Assembly: GCA_018711545.1 (NCBI GenBank)
Contig: DVIC01000026.1
Location: forward strand, 1 to 37,574
Length of the DNA: 37,574 nucleotides
Reading direction: 5' to 3'
Source of the DNA: Fimenecus stercoravium
Lineage (GTDB): Bacteria > Bacillota > Clostridia > Oscillospirales > Acutalibacteraceae
In this document: positions 23,515-31,202 of the stretch, one piece after another
Numbering within the stretch: the stretch's first letter is position 1
Layout: every line of letters starts with the position of its first letter
The notes under the pieces: generated by a model
What the model was told of the DNA's origin: nothing
The model's database searches: none
The model's input: only the letters and a program-made list of their open reading frames with translations
Made by a program: the position numbers and the translations under genes

Positions 23515-24498
23515 ATGAGACGCATACGGATCTGCTGTCTGCTGTTGCTGTGCGCCATGCTTTGCAGCGCCTGCGGCAACTCTGCGGCAGGCGATAACGC
23601 ACGGCAGCTGAACCCCGCAACCGAGACGCAACCGGAAGCAACCGACCCCGCAACCGGTGAAACCACGCTGGTTGCAACGCCTTTGCCCGTGACGGCGCAA
23701 AAACCCGTTCTGCAGAACGGCGAAACGTACACGGGGCTGCCCGCGCTTGCGCTCCAGGACTTTGCCGTAGAAGACCCGGAAAACACGCGCGGGCTTTCGA
23801 CTGAAAAAGTCGGATACAGCTACGGCGTGGCAAAGGACGGCGCGCCGCACGAGACGTCGGTTCAAAATCAAAGCTACTTTTCCGAAAACGGCTATCAAGC
23901 GTTTTGTCTGGACACCGTAAGTGAGGAAAAGACGCTGTATTTGACCTTCGACTGCGGCTATGAAAACGGATACACCGAAAAGATCCTTGACACGCTCAAG
24001 GAAAAGAATGTGCCGGCGGCGTTTTTCTGCACACTGCCGCAGGTAGAGGATAACCCGCAGCTTATCGCCCGCATGATAACGGAAGGCCACATCGTGGGCA
24101 ATCACTCCGTGAAGCACCCCTCTTTCCCGACGCTGACCAGGATCGAAATGGCGCAGGAGATCCAGGGCATGGACGATTACCTGCGCACGAATTTCGGGTA
24201 CAGCGAACCGTTCTTCCGCTTCCCGATGGGCGAATATTCCGACTGTGCGCTGGATCTGGTCGGCTCGATCGGATACCGCAGCGTATTCTGGTCGGTCGCG
24301 TATGAGGATTGGGATCTCGACAACCAGCGCGGCACACAGTACGCCTTTGACACGGTCACTTCACGTCTGCATCCGGGCGCGGTGATCCTGCTGCACTCGG
24401 TCTCGCCCGACAACGCGAATGCGCTCGGGCAGATCATCGACTGGGCACGGGAACAAGGGTATGTATTCAAGTCCCTGCGCGATTTCCCGCAGACCTAA
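23515..24498 (+). CDS. pdaA: PdaA-like polysaccharide deacetylase lipoprotein
   Basis: Likely the peptidoglycan N-acetylmuramic acid deacetylase that prepares muramic delta-lactam in the spore cortex. The 327-residue protein has a lipoprotein signal with lipobox LCSAC (Cys20), a Thr/Pro-rich linker to about residue 70, and a NodB domain: TFDCGYEN (Asp146), HSVKHP (His197, His201), RFPMGEYS (235-242) and LLHSVS (292-297). This motif set is the PdaA type rather than chitin deacetylases. Relatives usually have a plain signal peptide, so the lipid anchor is a mild oddity. A vegetative role is possible. Confidence 0.88.
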   Translation: MRRIRICCLLLLCAMLCSACGNSAAGDNARQLNPATETQPEATDPATGETTLVATPLPVTAQKPVLQNGETYTGLPALALQDFAVEDPENTRGLSTEKVGYSYGVAKDGAPHETSVQNQSYFSENGYQAFCLDTVSEEKTLYLTFDCGYENGYTEKILDTLKEKNVPAAFFCTLPQVEDNPQLIARMITEGHIVGNHSVKHPSFPTLTRIEMAQEIQGMDDYLRTNFGYSEPFFRFPMGEYSDCALDLVGSIGYRSVFWSVAYEDWDLDNQRGTQYAFDTVTSRLHPGAVILLHSVSPDNANALGQIIDWAREQGYVFKSLRDFPQT

Positions 24499-24516
24499 CA
24501 AACCAGACAGACAGCA

Positions 24517-24556
24517 AACGGGCGACTTCTTTTGAGAAGCCGCCCTGTTCTTTTGC
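24517..24556. terminator. Bidirectional terminator after the deacetylase gene
   Basis: GGGCG-CTTC pairs with GAAG-CGCCC, with one mismatch, around TTTTGA. It is followed by TGTTCTTTTGCTTT on the plus strand. It separates convergent genes. Confidence 0.65.
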
Positions 24557-24564
24557 TTTAGCTT

Positions 24565-25518
24565 TTATGCCTCGCGCGCCATGCGCACGGATTTTTCACG
24601 GCTCTTCCAGGTGTGCATGATCTGCGGATGCGCGAAAATGCCATCCAGCTTTTGCAGGAACGGTACGATGTCGCCGAAATCGAGCGCACGATGGTCAAAG
24701 GCAATGCAGATGGGCAGCACCTGCCGTGCTTCGACGCTCTTTTTGCCGGCGGCATCGCAAACGACAACGGGTTTATCCTGCACCGCGCCCACGCCGAACG
24801 CCGTGACCTGCGGCGGGATGATCTCCAAAAGCGAGCAGGCGCCTTTCTGCCCGCGGTACACAGAACCGATATTGGAGACGGTGACCGTGCCCTGCTCTAA
24901 GTCCGACTTGGTCAGACGGTCGGATACGGGGATCGCCTCATAGTCGCGCTTGGCCTTGCCGTGCAGCGTGTGTACCTTGTGCTTGCCGGTTTTGGAACCG
25001 ACCAGTCTGCAGACGGCCTGCCCGATCTTGCCGTGGCGAAGGGCGGTCAGCGTATTGTCCAGCGACACCTCGAACATGGCTTCGTTGAGATCCGTATTTT
25101 CCGCACGGCGGGCAACGTCATGGATATAGGCGGTCATTTCATCCAAATTCTTGTTTTCAAAATTGTGCAGGTTCACGGTCATCATCTCGCCGTTCGGCAG
25201 GATCATCGGCATGGAAATATGGATATCCTCAAAGCTTTTGATCTCGCCGCGCACAAGCTTACGGTTAAAATGAATATGGGCGTTCATGGCGGGGGCGGCT
25301 TTGAGCCCCTCGCAGATGACCTTGAGCACCAGCGTATTTACGGAAATTTTGTCCGCACCGCTGCGGTCGAAGTTCAGCTTTTTGTATTCACGCATGAAAT
25401 CGGTCACGTCGGGCTCATACATATAGGTCACGTGCGGAATGGTCTCCCAGCTTTCCGAGGTCATGTTTGCGACGATTTTTCTTTGGATGCCGAAGTGGGT
25501 GACTTTAAGCGTTTTCAT
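24565..25518 (-). CDS. Stand-alone E2-type acyltransferase domain (CAT superfamily)
   Basis: The 317-residue protein corresponds to the catalytic domain of 2-oxoacid dehydrogenase E2 subunits but lacks the lipoyl and E1/E3-binding domains, and no E1 or E3 gene is nearby. Signatures include FGIQRKIVANMT, DKISVNTLVLKVICEGLKAAPAMNA, GTVTVSNIGSV and the active-site region FDHRALDFGD (274-283). In canonical E2 this reads HRxxDG; here His276 and Asp280 are kept but Phe replaces the glycine. The acyl donor and acceptor are unknown. The ATG at 25518 follows AAGGAGATG; the longer upstream frame is unsupported. Confidence 0.8.
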   Translation of the reverse strand: MKTLKVTHFGIQRKIVANMTSESWETIPHVTYMYEPDVTDFMREYKKLNFDRSGADKISVNTLVLKVICEGLKAAPAMNAHIHFNRKLVRGEIKSFEDIHISMPMILPNGEMMTVNLHNFENKNLDEMTAYIHDVARRAENTDLNEAMFEVSLDNTLTALRHGKIGQAVCRLVGSKTGKHKVHTLHGKAKRDYEAIPVSDRLTKSDLEQGTVTVSNIGSVYRGQKGACSLLEIIPPQVTAFGVGAVQDKPVVVCDAAGKKSVEARQVLPICIAFDHRALDFGDIVPFLQKLDGIFAHPQIMHTWKSREKSVRMAREA

Positions 25519-25654
25519 AAGCGCATCTCCTTTTTCTTTCAAATGGTATTCGGGATATTCGGAAAATATTTCCGGGAAAAGTCTTGTTCGTAAGAACGCC
25601 TTTATCATACCCACAAGGACACGGTTGCACCATACATTTCGGTTTACGCACATG

Positions 25655-25696
25655 GAAAAAGACGGCAACTGCCGTTTGCAAAACGCGGTTGCCGTC
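25655..25696 (-). terminator. Terminator after the Crp/Fnr regulator gene
   Basis: GACGGCAAC (25661-25669) pairs with GTTGCCGTC (25688-25696), and TTTTTCC follows on the minus strand. It ends transcription of the regulator gene before the acyltransferase gene. Confidence 0.75.
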
Positions 25697-25721
25697 CGGA
25701 AAAGACAAATTTTGCGCCGAT

Positions 25722-26393
25722 TTAAAGCTCGCGCGCATCGTAAAGCGTAAAATGATTCTTACGGAAGGTCAAAACGCCCTCGCCGCGCAGCCGGCCGAGC
25801 ACGGCAGAGAGCGCGCTGCGGTCGGCGGCAAGATACTCCGCCAGCTGCCGGCGGTCAAAGGGGATCGTAAAGCTGCGGCTGCCCGTTTGCGCCGAGACCT
25901 CAAACAGATAGGACAACACCTTTTCGCGTAAGGTGCGTTTGGAGATGTGCGCGATGCGCCCGGTCAAAAAAATGTTTTTGCGCGCGAGCATCTCGGTAAG
26001 GTTGGCACTCACGCGTGCGCAAAGCAGTGCAAATCCCGGCGACGGGGCACGCAGGCGGGCAAAGGAAAGCCAAAGCACCTGCGCTTTTTCGGCGGCGCGC
26101 ACCTGCACGGTAGAATGCCGCCCGGTGCAGGCAAAGGACTCCGCAAACAGCTCCCCCGCCGAAAGCCCGGCGAGCAGCACCGCGTTGCCGTGGTAATCCT
26201 CCTGCGAAATTTCGAGCCGCCCTGAAAGCACTATGCCGAGCGCGCGGACCGCATCGCCGACATGCAATACGATCTCACCGCGCGCAAAGACCTGCACGCG
26301 CGCATCCAGCGCCCGCGGCAAGGCTTCAAGCTGTTCTGTTCCGAGGCCCGCAAGTAGCGGGGCCGTTTCCAAAAGCGGTAAAAATTTTTGCAT
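25722..26393 (-). CDS. Crp/Fnr-family transcriptional regulator
   Basis: The 223-residue protein has an N-terminal cyclic-nucleotide-type beta roll (about 15-125, with FARGEIVLHVGDAVRALGIVLSGRLEI and GELFAESFAC) and a C-terminal winged helix (about 150-220, with FDRRQLAEYLAADRSALSAVLGRLRGEGVLTF). It lacks an Fnr-type N-terminal cysteine cluster, so it does not look like an oxygen sensor of that kind; heme or another ligand is possible, as in HcpR-type relatives. The ATG follows GGAG. It is divergent from the ferredoxin-like gene with a shared palindrome (26409-26422), suggesting it controls both. Confidence 0.88.
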   Translation of the reverse strand: MQKFLPLLETAPLLAGLGTEQLEALPRALDARVQVFARGEIVLHVGDAVRALGIVLSGRLEISQEDYHGNAVLLAGLSAGELFAESFACTGRHSTVQVRAAEKAQVLWLSFARLRAPSPGFALLCARVSANLTEMLARKNIFLTGRIAHISKRTLREKVLSYLFEVSAQTGSRSFTIPFDRRQLAEYLAADRSALSAVLGRLRGEGVLTFRKNHFTLYDAREL

Positions 26394-26408
26394 CTTTTTC
26401 TCCGTTCC

Positions 26409-26422
26409 GTTGTAATTACAAC
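26409..26422. promoter_or_regulatory. Palindromic operator, likely Crp/Fnr-type site
   Basis: GTTGTAATTACAAC is a perfect 14-bp palindrome midway between the divergent regulator and ferredoxin-like genes. It lies just downstream of the regulator's own promoter and about 45 bases before the likely start region of the ferredoxin-like transcript. That placement would let one protein repress itself and activate the partner; this is inference. Confidence 0.6.
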
Positions 26423-26437
26423 CGAATTCTTGGCTAA

Positions 26438-26466
26438 ATTGTACTATGCTATACGCGTTCGGTCAA
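26438..26466 (-). promoter_or_regulatory. Promoter of the Crp/Fnr regulator gene
   Basis: On the minus strand TTGACC (ggtcaa, 26461-26466) and TACAAT (attgta, 26438-26443) are 17 bases apart. The expected start near 26431 puts the palindrome at about +9 to +22. Confidence 0.7.
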
Positions 26467-26495
26467 CCCGATTTTGAAAACAACGGAGGAAAATC

Positions 26496-27212
26496 ATGAT
26501 TCGCAAGATCATTCAAATCAACGAAGAAAAATGCAACGGCTGCGGGCTTTGTGCCGAAGCCTGCCACGAAGGCGCCATCGGCATGGTAAACGGCAAGGCA
26601 AAGCTTTTGCGCGAGGACTACTGCGACGGCTTGGGCGACTGCCTGCCCGCCTGCCCGACGGGGGCGATCACCTTTACCGAGCGCGAGGCGCCCGCCTACG
26701 ACGCTAAAGCCGTAAAAGCGGCGCAGCAGGAAAAGGAAAAAACGGAATTGCCCTGCGGCTGCCCCGGCTCGCGCGCCGCATCAATCAAACGCCCGCAAAC
26801 CGTACCGGCGGCACCGTCCGCTTCGCCGGCAGTATCCGGCGTCAGCCGCCTTGCGCAGTGGCCTGTGCAGATCAAGCTCGTGCCCGTAAACGCGCCTTAC
26901 TTCGACGGCGCGCACCTGCTTATAGCGGCGGACTGCACGGCATACGCCTGCGGCGATTTTCACGACCGCTTCATCGCGGGGCGCGTGACGCTCATCGGCT
27001 GCCCGAAGTTAGATATGGTCGACTACACAGATAAGCTGACGGAGATCCTCGCACTCCACGAGATCAAGAGCATCACCGTGGCGCGCATGGAAGTCCCCTG
27101 CTGCGGCGGGATCGTGCAGGCGGTCAAAAACGCCTTGCAAAAAAGCGGCAAGCTGATCCCGTGGAAGGTCTGCACCGTCACGACCGACGGCCGAGTTCTG
27201 GAGAATGCATAA
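26496..27212 (+). CDS. Ferredoxin-domain iron-sulfur protein
   Basis: The 238-residue protein starts with a bacterial ferredoxin fold: CNGCGLCAEAC (Cys13, 16, 19, 23) for one 4Fe-4S cluster and CDGLGDCLPACP (Cys43, 49, 53), in which the second cluster site shows one cysteine fewer than the usual pattern. A Pro/Ala-rich linker with CGCPG follows, then a C-terminal domain with ADCTAYACGDFHD, IGCPKLD and VPCCGG, more cysteines of possible metal-binding use. No catalytic role is known to me; electron transfer linked to nitrosative or redox stress is plausible given the Crp/Fnr neighbour. The ATG follows CGGAGGAAAATC. Confidence 0.85.
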   Translation: MIRKIIQINEEKCNGCGLCAEACHEGAIGMVNGKAKLLREDYCDGLGDCLPACPTGAITFTEREAPAYDAKAVKAAQQEKEKTELPCGCPGSRAASIKRPQTVPAAPSASPAVSGVSRLAQWPVQIKLVPVNAPYFDGAHLLIAADCTAYACGDFHDRFIAGRVTLIGCPKLDMVDYTDKLTEILALHEIKSITVARMEVPCCGGIVQAVKNALQKSGKLIPWKVCTVTTDGRVLENA

Positions 27213-27226
27213 ACCCGATACAGCAA

Positions 27227-27260
27227 GCGCCCCGCCGAAATCGGCGGGGCGCGGTTTGTA
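27227..27260 (+). terminator. Terminator after the ferredoxin-like gene
   Basis: A perfect 12-bp GC-rich stem GCGCCCCGCCGA / TCGGCGGGGCGC with an AA spacer (loop opens at its tip) is followed by GGTTTGTA. It also lies downstream of the convergent DHHW gene. Confidence 0.8.
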
Positions 27261-27297
27261 TAGAAAGCGGGTTTTTTCCTATCCTATTACCAATGCG

Positions 27298-28413
27298 TCA
27301 AACATACACCATTTCGTTGAACGCATCCATGAAGGTGGAGTTTGAGGGCGCCATCAGGTAATTGAGCACAAGCACATCGGTGATCCCCTGCTCGCGCAAA
27401 AACTGCGGCAGGTTCATGCCCTTCACGCCGTCCTGACGCGGGTCGAGCACATAGACCTCACCGAAGTTTTCCAAAAGGAACGGTGCGAAGGCGTTGCCGT
27501 AGGATTCCTTAATAAGCAGGATCTTCCGATCGCTCCCGCACGCGGAGGTCATTTTGATGAGCGGCTTGTCGCCTTGGATGAACGCCATATATTTGCTGGA
27601 TTCATCCGTGATCGAGGTCGAAATGATGCGAAGCGTTTTCCCGTCGGTCATCGCGGGGGTCGAAAAATACTGCCCGCTCGCCTCGACCGTCGGGTAAAAC
27701 ACCTCGACATAATCGGGGTTGTTTTTCAAATTCTCGCTGTGCGTATAGCGGTACATGCTGCCCACAAAATCGTCAAGCCTGCCGGTCTCATGCGCGGAAA
27801 GCGGCTTGCATTCGAGGTTCGCGCTTTCACAGAACGCCTCATACGCATAATAGGCGCCGCGCGCCGTCCAGTGGTGGTCGGTGCGGAAATAAATGTATTC
27901 ATCCGTGTGCCGCGAAAGGTGGCTGTAGGCGTCCACCTTGACGATGTCGTCGGACATTGCGCCGTAAGCGATCTCAACGCCGCGCGTCTGCGAATGCGAG
28001 CCCGTGCGGTATTCCTCCGGCCCGTAAAACGCGATGCGCGTAGGCGCGAGCAGGGAATATACATTGATTTCCGGCACGCGCGATTTCAGCGCGTTGAGCG
28101 TTTCGCCGTATTCGGTCAGCCGCTTTTTCGCGACGGAATACATTTCCATAGCGGAATCGCTTGTAAGCACGATGTAATTTTCCACCGTGTATTCGCCGAC
28201 TTCCGGCGGTTCGGTGGGCGGTTCGGTCGTGGTTTCGGCCGGTTGCGTCTCGGCGTCGGCGGTTGCCGCTTCGGTTGCTTCGGTTGCGGGCGCGGTCTCA
28301 GCCGGCTGTTCGCCCGTGTACGCCGGCGCGAGCACAACGGCAAGCACCAGAACCACAACGGCGGCGACCACCTCCGCTGTGCCGAGGATTTTTCGGGAAC
28401 GAGTCATTTGCAT
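27298..28413 (-). CDS. DHHW-family envelope protein
   Basis: The 371-residue protein has an N-terminal membrane segment (about 10-31), a long Thr/Glu/Pro/Ala-rich linker (35-72) and an extracytoplasmic domain with FRTDHHWTARGAYYAYEAF; DHHW is at 179-182. This motif marks a family related to AlgX/AlgJ and other SGNH-type polysaccharide O-acetylation factors, and IKESYGNAF near the C-terminus fits that fold. It probably acts on a cell-surface polymer; the acetyl-passing MBOAT partner is not in the window. It lies 20 bases after the phosphoesterase gene. The ribosome site is weak (AAAGGC). Confidence 0.82.
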   Translation of the reverse strand: MQMTRSRKILGTAEVVAAVVVLVLAVVLAPAYTGEQPAETAPATEATEAATADAETQPAETTTEPPTEPPEVGEYTVENYIVLTSDSAMEMYSVAKKRLTEYGETLNALKSRVPEINVYSLLAPTRIAFYGPEEYRTGSHSQTRGVEIAYGAMSDDIVKVDAYSHLSRHTDEYIYFRTDHHWTARGAYYAYEAFCESANLECKPLSAHETGRLDDFVGSMYRYTHSENLKNNPDYVEVFYPTVEASGQYFSTPAMTDGKTLRIISTSITDESSKYMAFIQGDKPLIKMTSACGSDRKILLIKESYGNAFAPFLLENFGEVYVLDPRQDGVKGMNLPQFLREQGITDVLVLNYLMAPSNSTFMDAFNEMVYV

Positions 28414-28433
28414 GATGAAGTCTGCCTTTGTCT

Positions 28434-29123
28434 TTACACCTTTTCGCCTGTGTCGGCGCGGAGGATGTTTTTGAACACGGCAATGTGCGTGGAGGAAATA
28501 TATTTATCCATATGCATACTGCCGAAATACCATTTGTCAAACGTGCACGAATCGGAAAGCTCCTCAAAATAAGCGTTGAGCGCCGTCACGCGCAGGGAGT
28601 CGTAATCCTTGAGCTGCAAAAAGCCCTTGATGCGCAGCGGCGGTTCGTGCGTAACGACGATATCCACATGATAATTTTCCTTTTCGAGCGCGTGCGCGCC
28701 CTCCAAAAGCTCCTCGCGCGTGGGGATCTCCTCGCGCGACCAGGTATCGCCCTCGGAGCGGATATCGATGTCGGGGCTCTCGCCCCCGCCCATGGTGAAC
28801 ACCGAAAGCCCGTCGATATGATAAACCTGCCCGCGCAGCAGATGGTAGAGGTTGCCGTAGATGCGGTGCACCTTGCCGCCGTTCCACTCGCTTACCTCGT
28901 AATTGTTCAAAAGAGAAAAATTTTCATGCGTGCCGTCGATGAAGCAGATATTGTATTTCCGTTTGCCGAGCTGTTCGCGCAGCTTCTGCTCTTTTTTGCT
29001 GTCGTCCCACAAGAAGCCGAAATCGCCGCAGACGATCAGCGTGTCGCCCGCCTTCAGCGCGCGCAGCTTCGAAGGCGAAAGGCGGTCGGCCTCGCCGTGG
29101 GTGTCGCCGGTCACATATATCAA
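28434..29123 (-). CDS. Calcineurin-like metallophosphoesterase
   Basis: The 229-residue cytoplasmic protein shows the dinuclear-metal motifs in order: GDTHG near the start, CGDFGFLWDD, DGTHENF (the GNHE position with Thr for Asn), THEPP and GSMHMD (the GHxH position, altered). The family includes phosphodiesterases and nucleotide phosphatases; the substrate is unknown. The start is TTG at 29123, preceded by AAAGGATGTGA. It precedes the DHHW gene on the same strand and is divergent from the DD-carboxypeptidase gene. Confidence 0.8.
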   Translation of the reverse strand: MIYVTGDTHGEADRLSPSKLRALKAGDTLIVCGDFGFLWDDSKKEQKLREQLGKRKYNICFIDGTHENFSLLNNYEVSEWNGGKVHRIYGNLYHLLRGQVYHIDGLSVFTMGGGESPDIDIRSEGDTWSREEIPTREELLEGAHALEKENYHVDIVVTHEPPLRIKGFLQLKDYDSLRVTALNAYFEELSDSCTFDKWYFGSMHMDKYISSTHIAVFKNILRADTGEKV

Positions 29124-29148
29124 AATGGTTCACATCCTTTGATTTGGG

Positions 29149-29177
29149 TTGCCAAGGCCTTAAAACTTTGATATACT
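29149..29177 (+). promoter_or_regulatory. Promoter of the DD-carboxypeptidase gene
   Basis: TTGCCA (29149-29154) and TATACT (29172-29177) are 17 bases apart, about 60 bases before the start codon. Confidence 0.7.
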
Positions 29178-29238
29178 GTTTAATATGCAATTTAGTATTT
29201 TACACGTTTTGCGAGTTCTTTTCAAGAGGTGAAACGCT

Positions 29239-30597
29239 TTGAAGCGTGCTTTTTCTTTTTTCCTTGCGGTCATACTTCTGATTTGCGCCTGCATTTTGCC
29301 GGGCTCTGCCGCCTTTAACGCATCCTTAGACACTATGGGTATCAGCGCGGACATCGTGCTGCTTTTGAATTTGGACAGCAACACGGTGATCTTTGACAAA
29401 AATGCGGACAAGGTCACCGCGCCCGCTTCGCTTACAAAAATTACCACCGCCATTCTCACGATCGAAAACTGTCAGGACCTCGACGCCGTCGTGACCGTCA
29501 AGCAGTCGTCCATTGACGCCATCGCGGGTACGAACAGCTCCACGGCGGGGCTGCTTGCAGGCGAAGAGCTGACGGTGCGCCAGCTTTTATACTGTCTTTT
29601 GGTGCGCAGCGCCAACGAGGCGGCGGTCATTTTGGCGGATTACATCGGCGGCGGCTCTGTGCCCGCCTTTGTGCAGATGATGAATGATTTTGCCGCTTCT
29701 TTGGGCTGCACGAACACGCATTTCGTCAATCCGCACGGCTTAGACGCCGAAGGACACTACTCCACCGCGCGCGACCTGGCTTTGATCACACAGCACGCGC
29801 TTGAGCTGCCGCTGTTTTCGGAGATCGTCAACACCGTCAGCTACACCCTCCCCGCCACGAATAAAAGCGAAGAACGCAATCTGCTTTCGACAAACTGGCT
29901 GATCAACCCGAATTTTAAAACCTATTACTGCGAATATGCCTCGGGCGTCAAGACCGGCTCGACCTCGGGCGCCGGACGGTGTGTCATTTCCACGGCGAGC
30001 AAAGACGGCTACAACTATCTTGCAGTTGTTATGAACGCCCCGTATGAGGATATCAACGGCGACGGCAATCCCGACAACCGCGCATTTTTGGATTGTAAGA
30101 CGCTCTTTGAATGGGCGTTTGACAATCTGCGCATGACGAAGGTCGCCGACACCACGCGCATTGTGACTGTAGTGGATGTGCGCCTCTCCAGCGACGCCGA
30201 CCATGTACGCCTGGTACCCGAAACCGAGGTGACGGCACTCGTCCCCGTGGGCAACGACGAAAACAGCGTGCTCATCGAAGCGATCCCCGAGGAAACGCCG
30301 ACTACGGTGGATGCACCGGTCAAAAAGGGAGATGTTTTGGGAAAAGCACGGATCCTGTACGCGGGCGATGAGATTGCAACGGTCAATCTGGTCGCCGCCG
30401 AGGATGTAGACGTGAGCATCTTCCTGTATCTCGGCAACGGGATCGTCAAACTGTTCCACTCCACCGTGTTCCTGATCGTTTTTGCACTGGTCCTTTTGGT
30501 GCTCGCCGTCTATATCGGGCTGATCATACGGCACAATCGGCAGAAAAAGCGCCGAAGAGCCCCCAAGACCATAAAGAACTTCCGCAACTTAAAATGA
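29239..30597 (+). CDS. D-alanyl-D-alanine carboxypeptidase (PBP5/DacF type)
   Basis: This penicillin-binding protein trims the terminal D-Ala of peptidoglycan stem peptides. The 452 residues start with a signal peptide (about 1-24), then an S11-family catalytic domain with SxxK (Ser64-Lys67 in PASLTKITTA), SxN (Ser124-Asn126 in RSANEAA) and KTG (238-240 in GVKTGSTSGAG). A C-terminal beta domain leads to a true membrane helix (about 410-437) and a basic cytoplasmic tail, rather than only an amphipathic anchor. The start is TTG at 29239 with GAGGTGA just upstream. The promoter is at 29149-29177. Confidence 0.92.
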   Translation: MKRAFSFFLAVILLICACILPGSAAFNASLDTMGISADIVLLLNLDSNTVIFDKNADKVTAPASLTKITTAILTIENCQDLDAVVTVKQSSIDAIAGTNSSTAGLLAGEELTVRQLLYCLLVRSANEAAVILADYIGGGSVPAFVQMMNDFAASLGCTNTHFVNPHGLDAEGHYSTARDLALITQHALELPLFSEIVNTVSYTLPATNKSEERNLLSTNWLINPNFKTYYCEYASGVKTGSTSGAGRCVISTASKDGYNYLAVVMNAPYEDINGDGNPDNRAFLDCKTLFEWAFDNLRMTKVADTTRIVTVVDVRLSSDADHVRLVPETEVTALVPVGNDENSVLIEAIPEETPTTVDAPVKKGDVLGKARILYAGDEIATVNLVAAEDVDVSIFLYLGNGIVKLFHSTVFLIVFALVLLVLAVYIGLIIRHNRQKKRRRAPKTIKNFRNLK

Positions 30598-30607
30598 GGT
30601 GAATGCT

Positions 30608-31090
30608 TTGGCAAAAGGACTGCCGAAAACCAACGCCATGCGTATCCTGGATCGGGAAAAGATCGCCTACCGCGTGCACACCTACGCGCACGACGGCGAG
30701 GCGGTAGACGGGATGCGTGTTGCCGCGCTTTTGGGCGTAGACGCCGCCCGAATTTTCAAAACACTCGTGACACGGGGCAAAAGCGGGCAGTGCTATGTGT
30801 TCGTGATCCCCGCCCCTGCGGAACTGGATCTGAAAGCTGCGGCGGCTTGTGTCGGCGAAAAGCATGTGGAAATGCTGCACGTCAAGGATCTGCTGCCCCT
30901 AACGGGCTATGTGCGCGGCGGGTGCAGCCCCGTCGGGATGAAAAAAGCGTTCCCGACCGTCATCGACCGAACCGCGCAGGACTTTGAGACGATCATCGTC
31001 AGCGCGGGAAAGATCGGCGTGCAGGCAGAGCTTGCGCCGAACGACCTGCGGCATGCGGCGAACGCCGAGTTCGGCGATATTACGCAGTAG
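30608..31090 (+). CDS. ybaK: Cys-tRNA(Pro)/aminoacyl-tRNA deacylase YbaK
   Basis: This editing-domain protein hydrolyses mischarged tRNAs, classically Cys-tRNA(Pro). The 160 residues show the family pattern: the catalytic lysine region ARIFKTLV, VFVIPAPAELDLKAAA, YVRGGCSPVGMKKAFPTVID and ETIIVSAGKIGVQAELAPNDL. The start TTG at 30608 is chosen because GAGGTGA precedes it at the same spacing as in the gene upstream; a GTG nine bases earlier lies inside that ribosome site. It starts 10 bases after the DD-carboxypeptidase stop and is probably co-transcribed. Confidence 0.9.
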   Translation: MAKGLPKTNAMRILDREKIAYRVHTYAHDGEAVDGMRVAALLGVDAARIFKTLVTRGKSGQCYVFVIPAPAELDLKAAAACVGEKHVEMLHVKDLLPLTGYVRGGCSPVGMKKAFPTVIDRTAQDFETIIVSAGKIGVQAELAPNDLRHAANAEFGDITQ

Positions 31091-31127
31091 GTCCGGGCAT
31101 CACAGCCCACCGTCTTATGCTTGAAAA

Positions 31128-31166
31128 ACCGTCCCCGCAGGAGATCCTGCAGGGACGGTCATTTTT
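31128..31166. terminator. Bidirectional terminator between ybaK and the lipoprotein gene
   Basis: ACCGTCCC / GGGACGGT with an inner GCAGGA/TCCTGC is followed by CATTTTT on the plus strand and by TTTTTC on the minus strand, so it suits both convergent genes. Confidence 0.8.
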
Positions 31167-31202
31167 ATACTATCTTATTTATACGCTGGATTTCCGTTTC
31201 GA

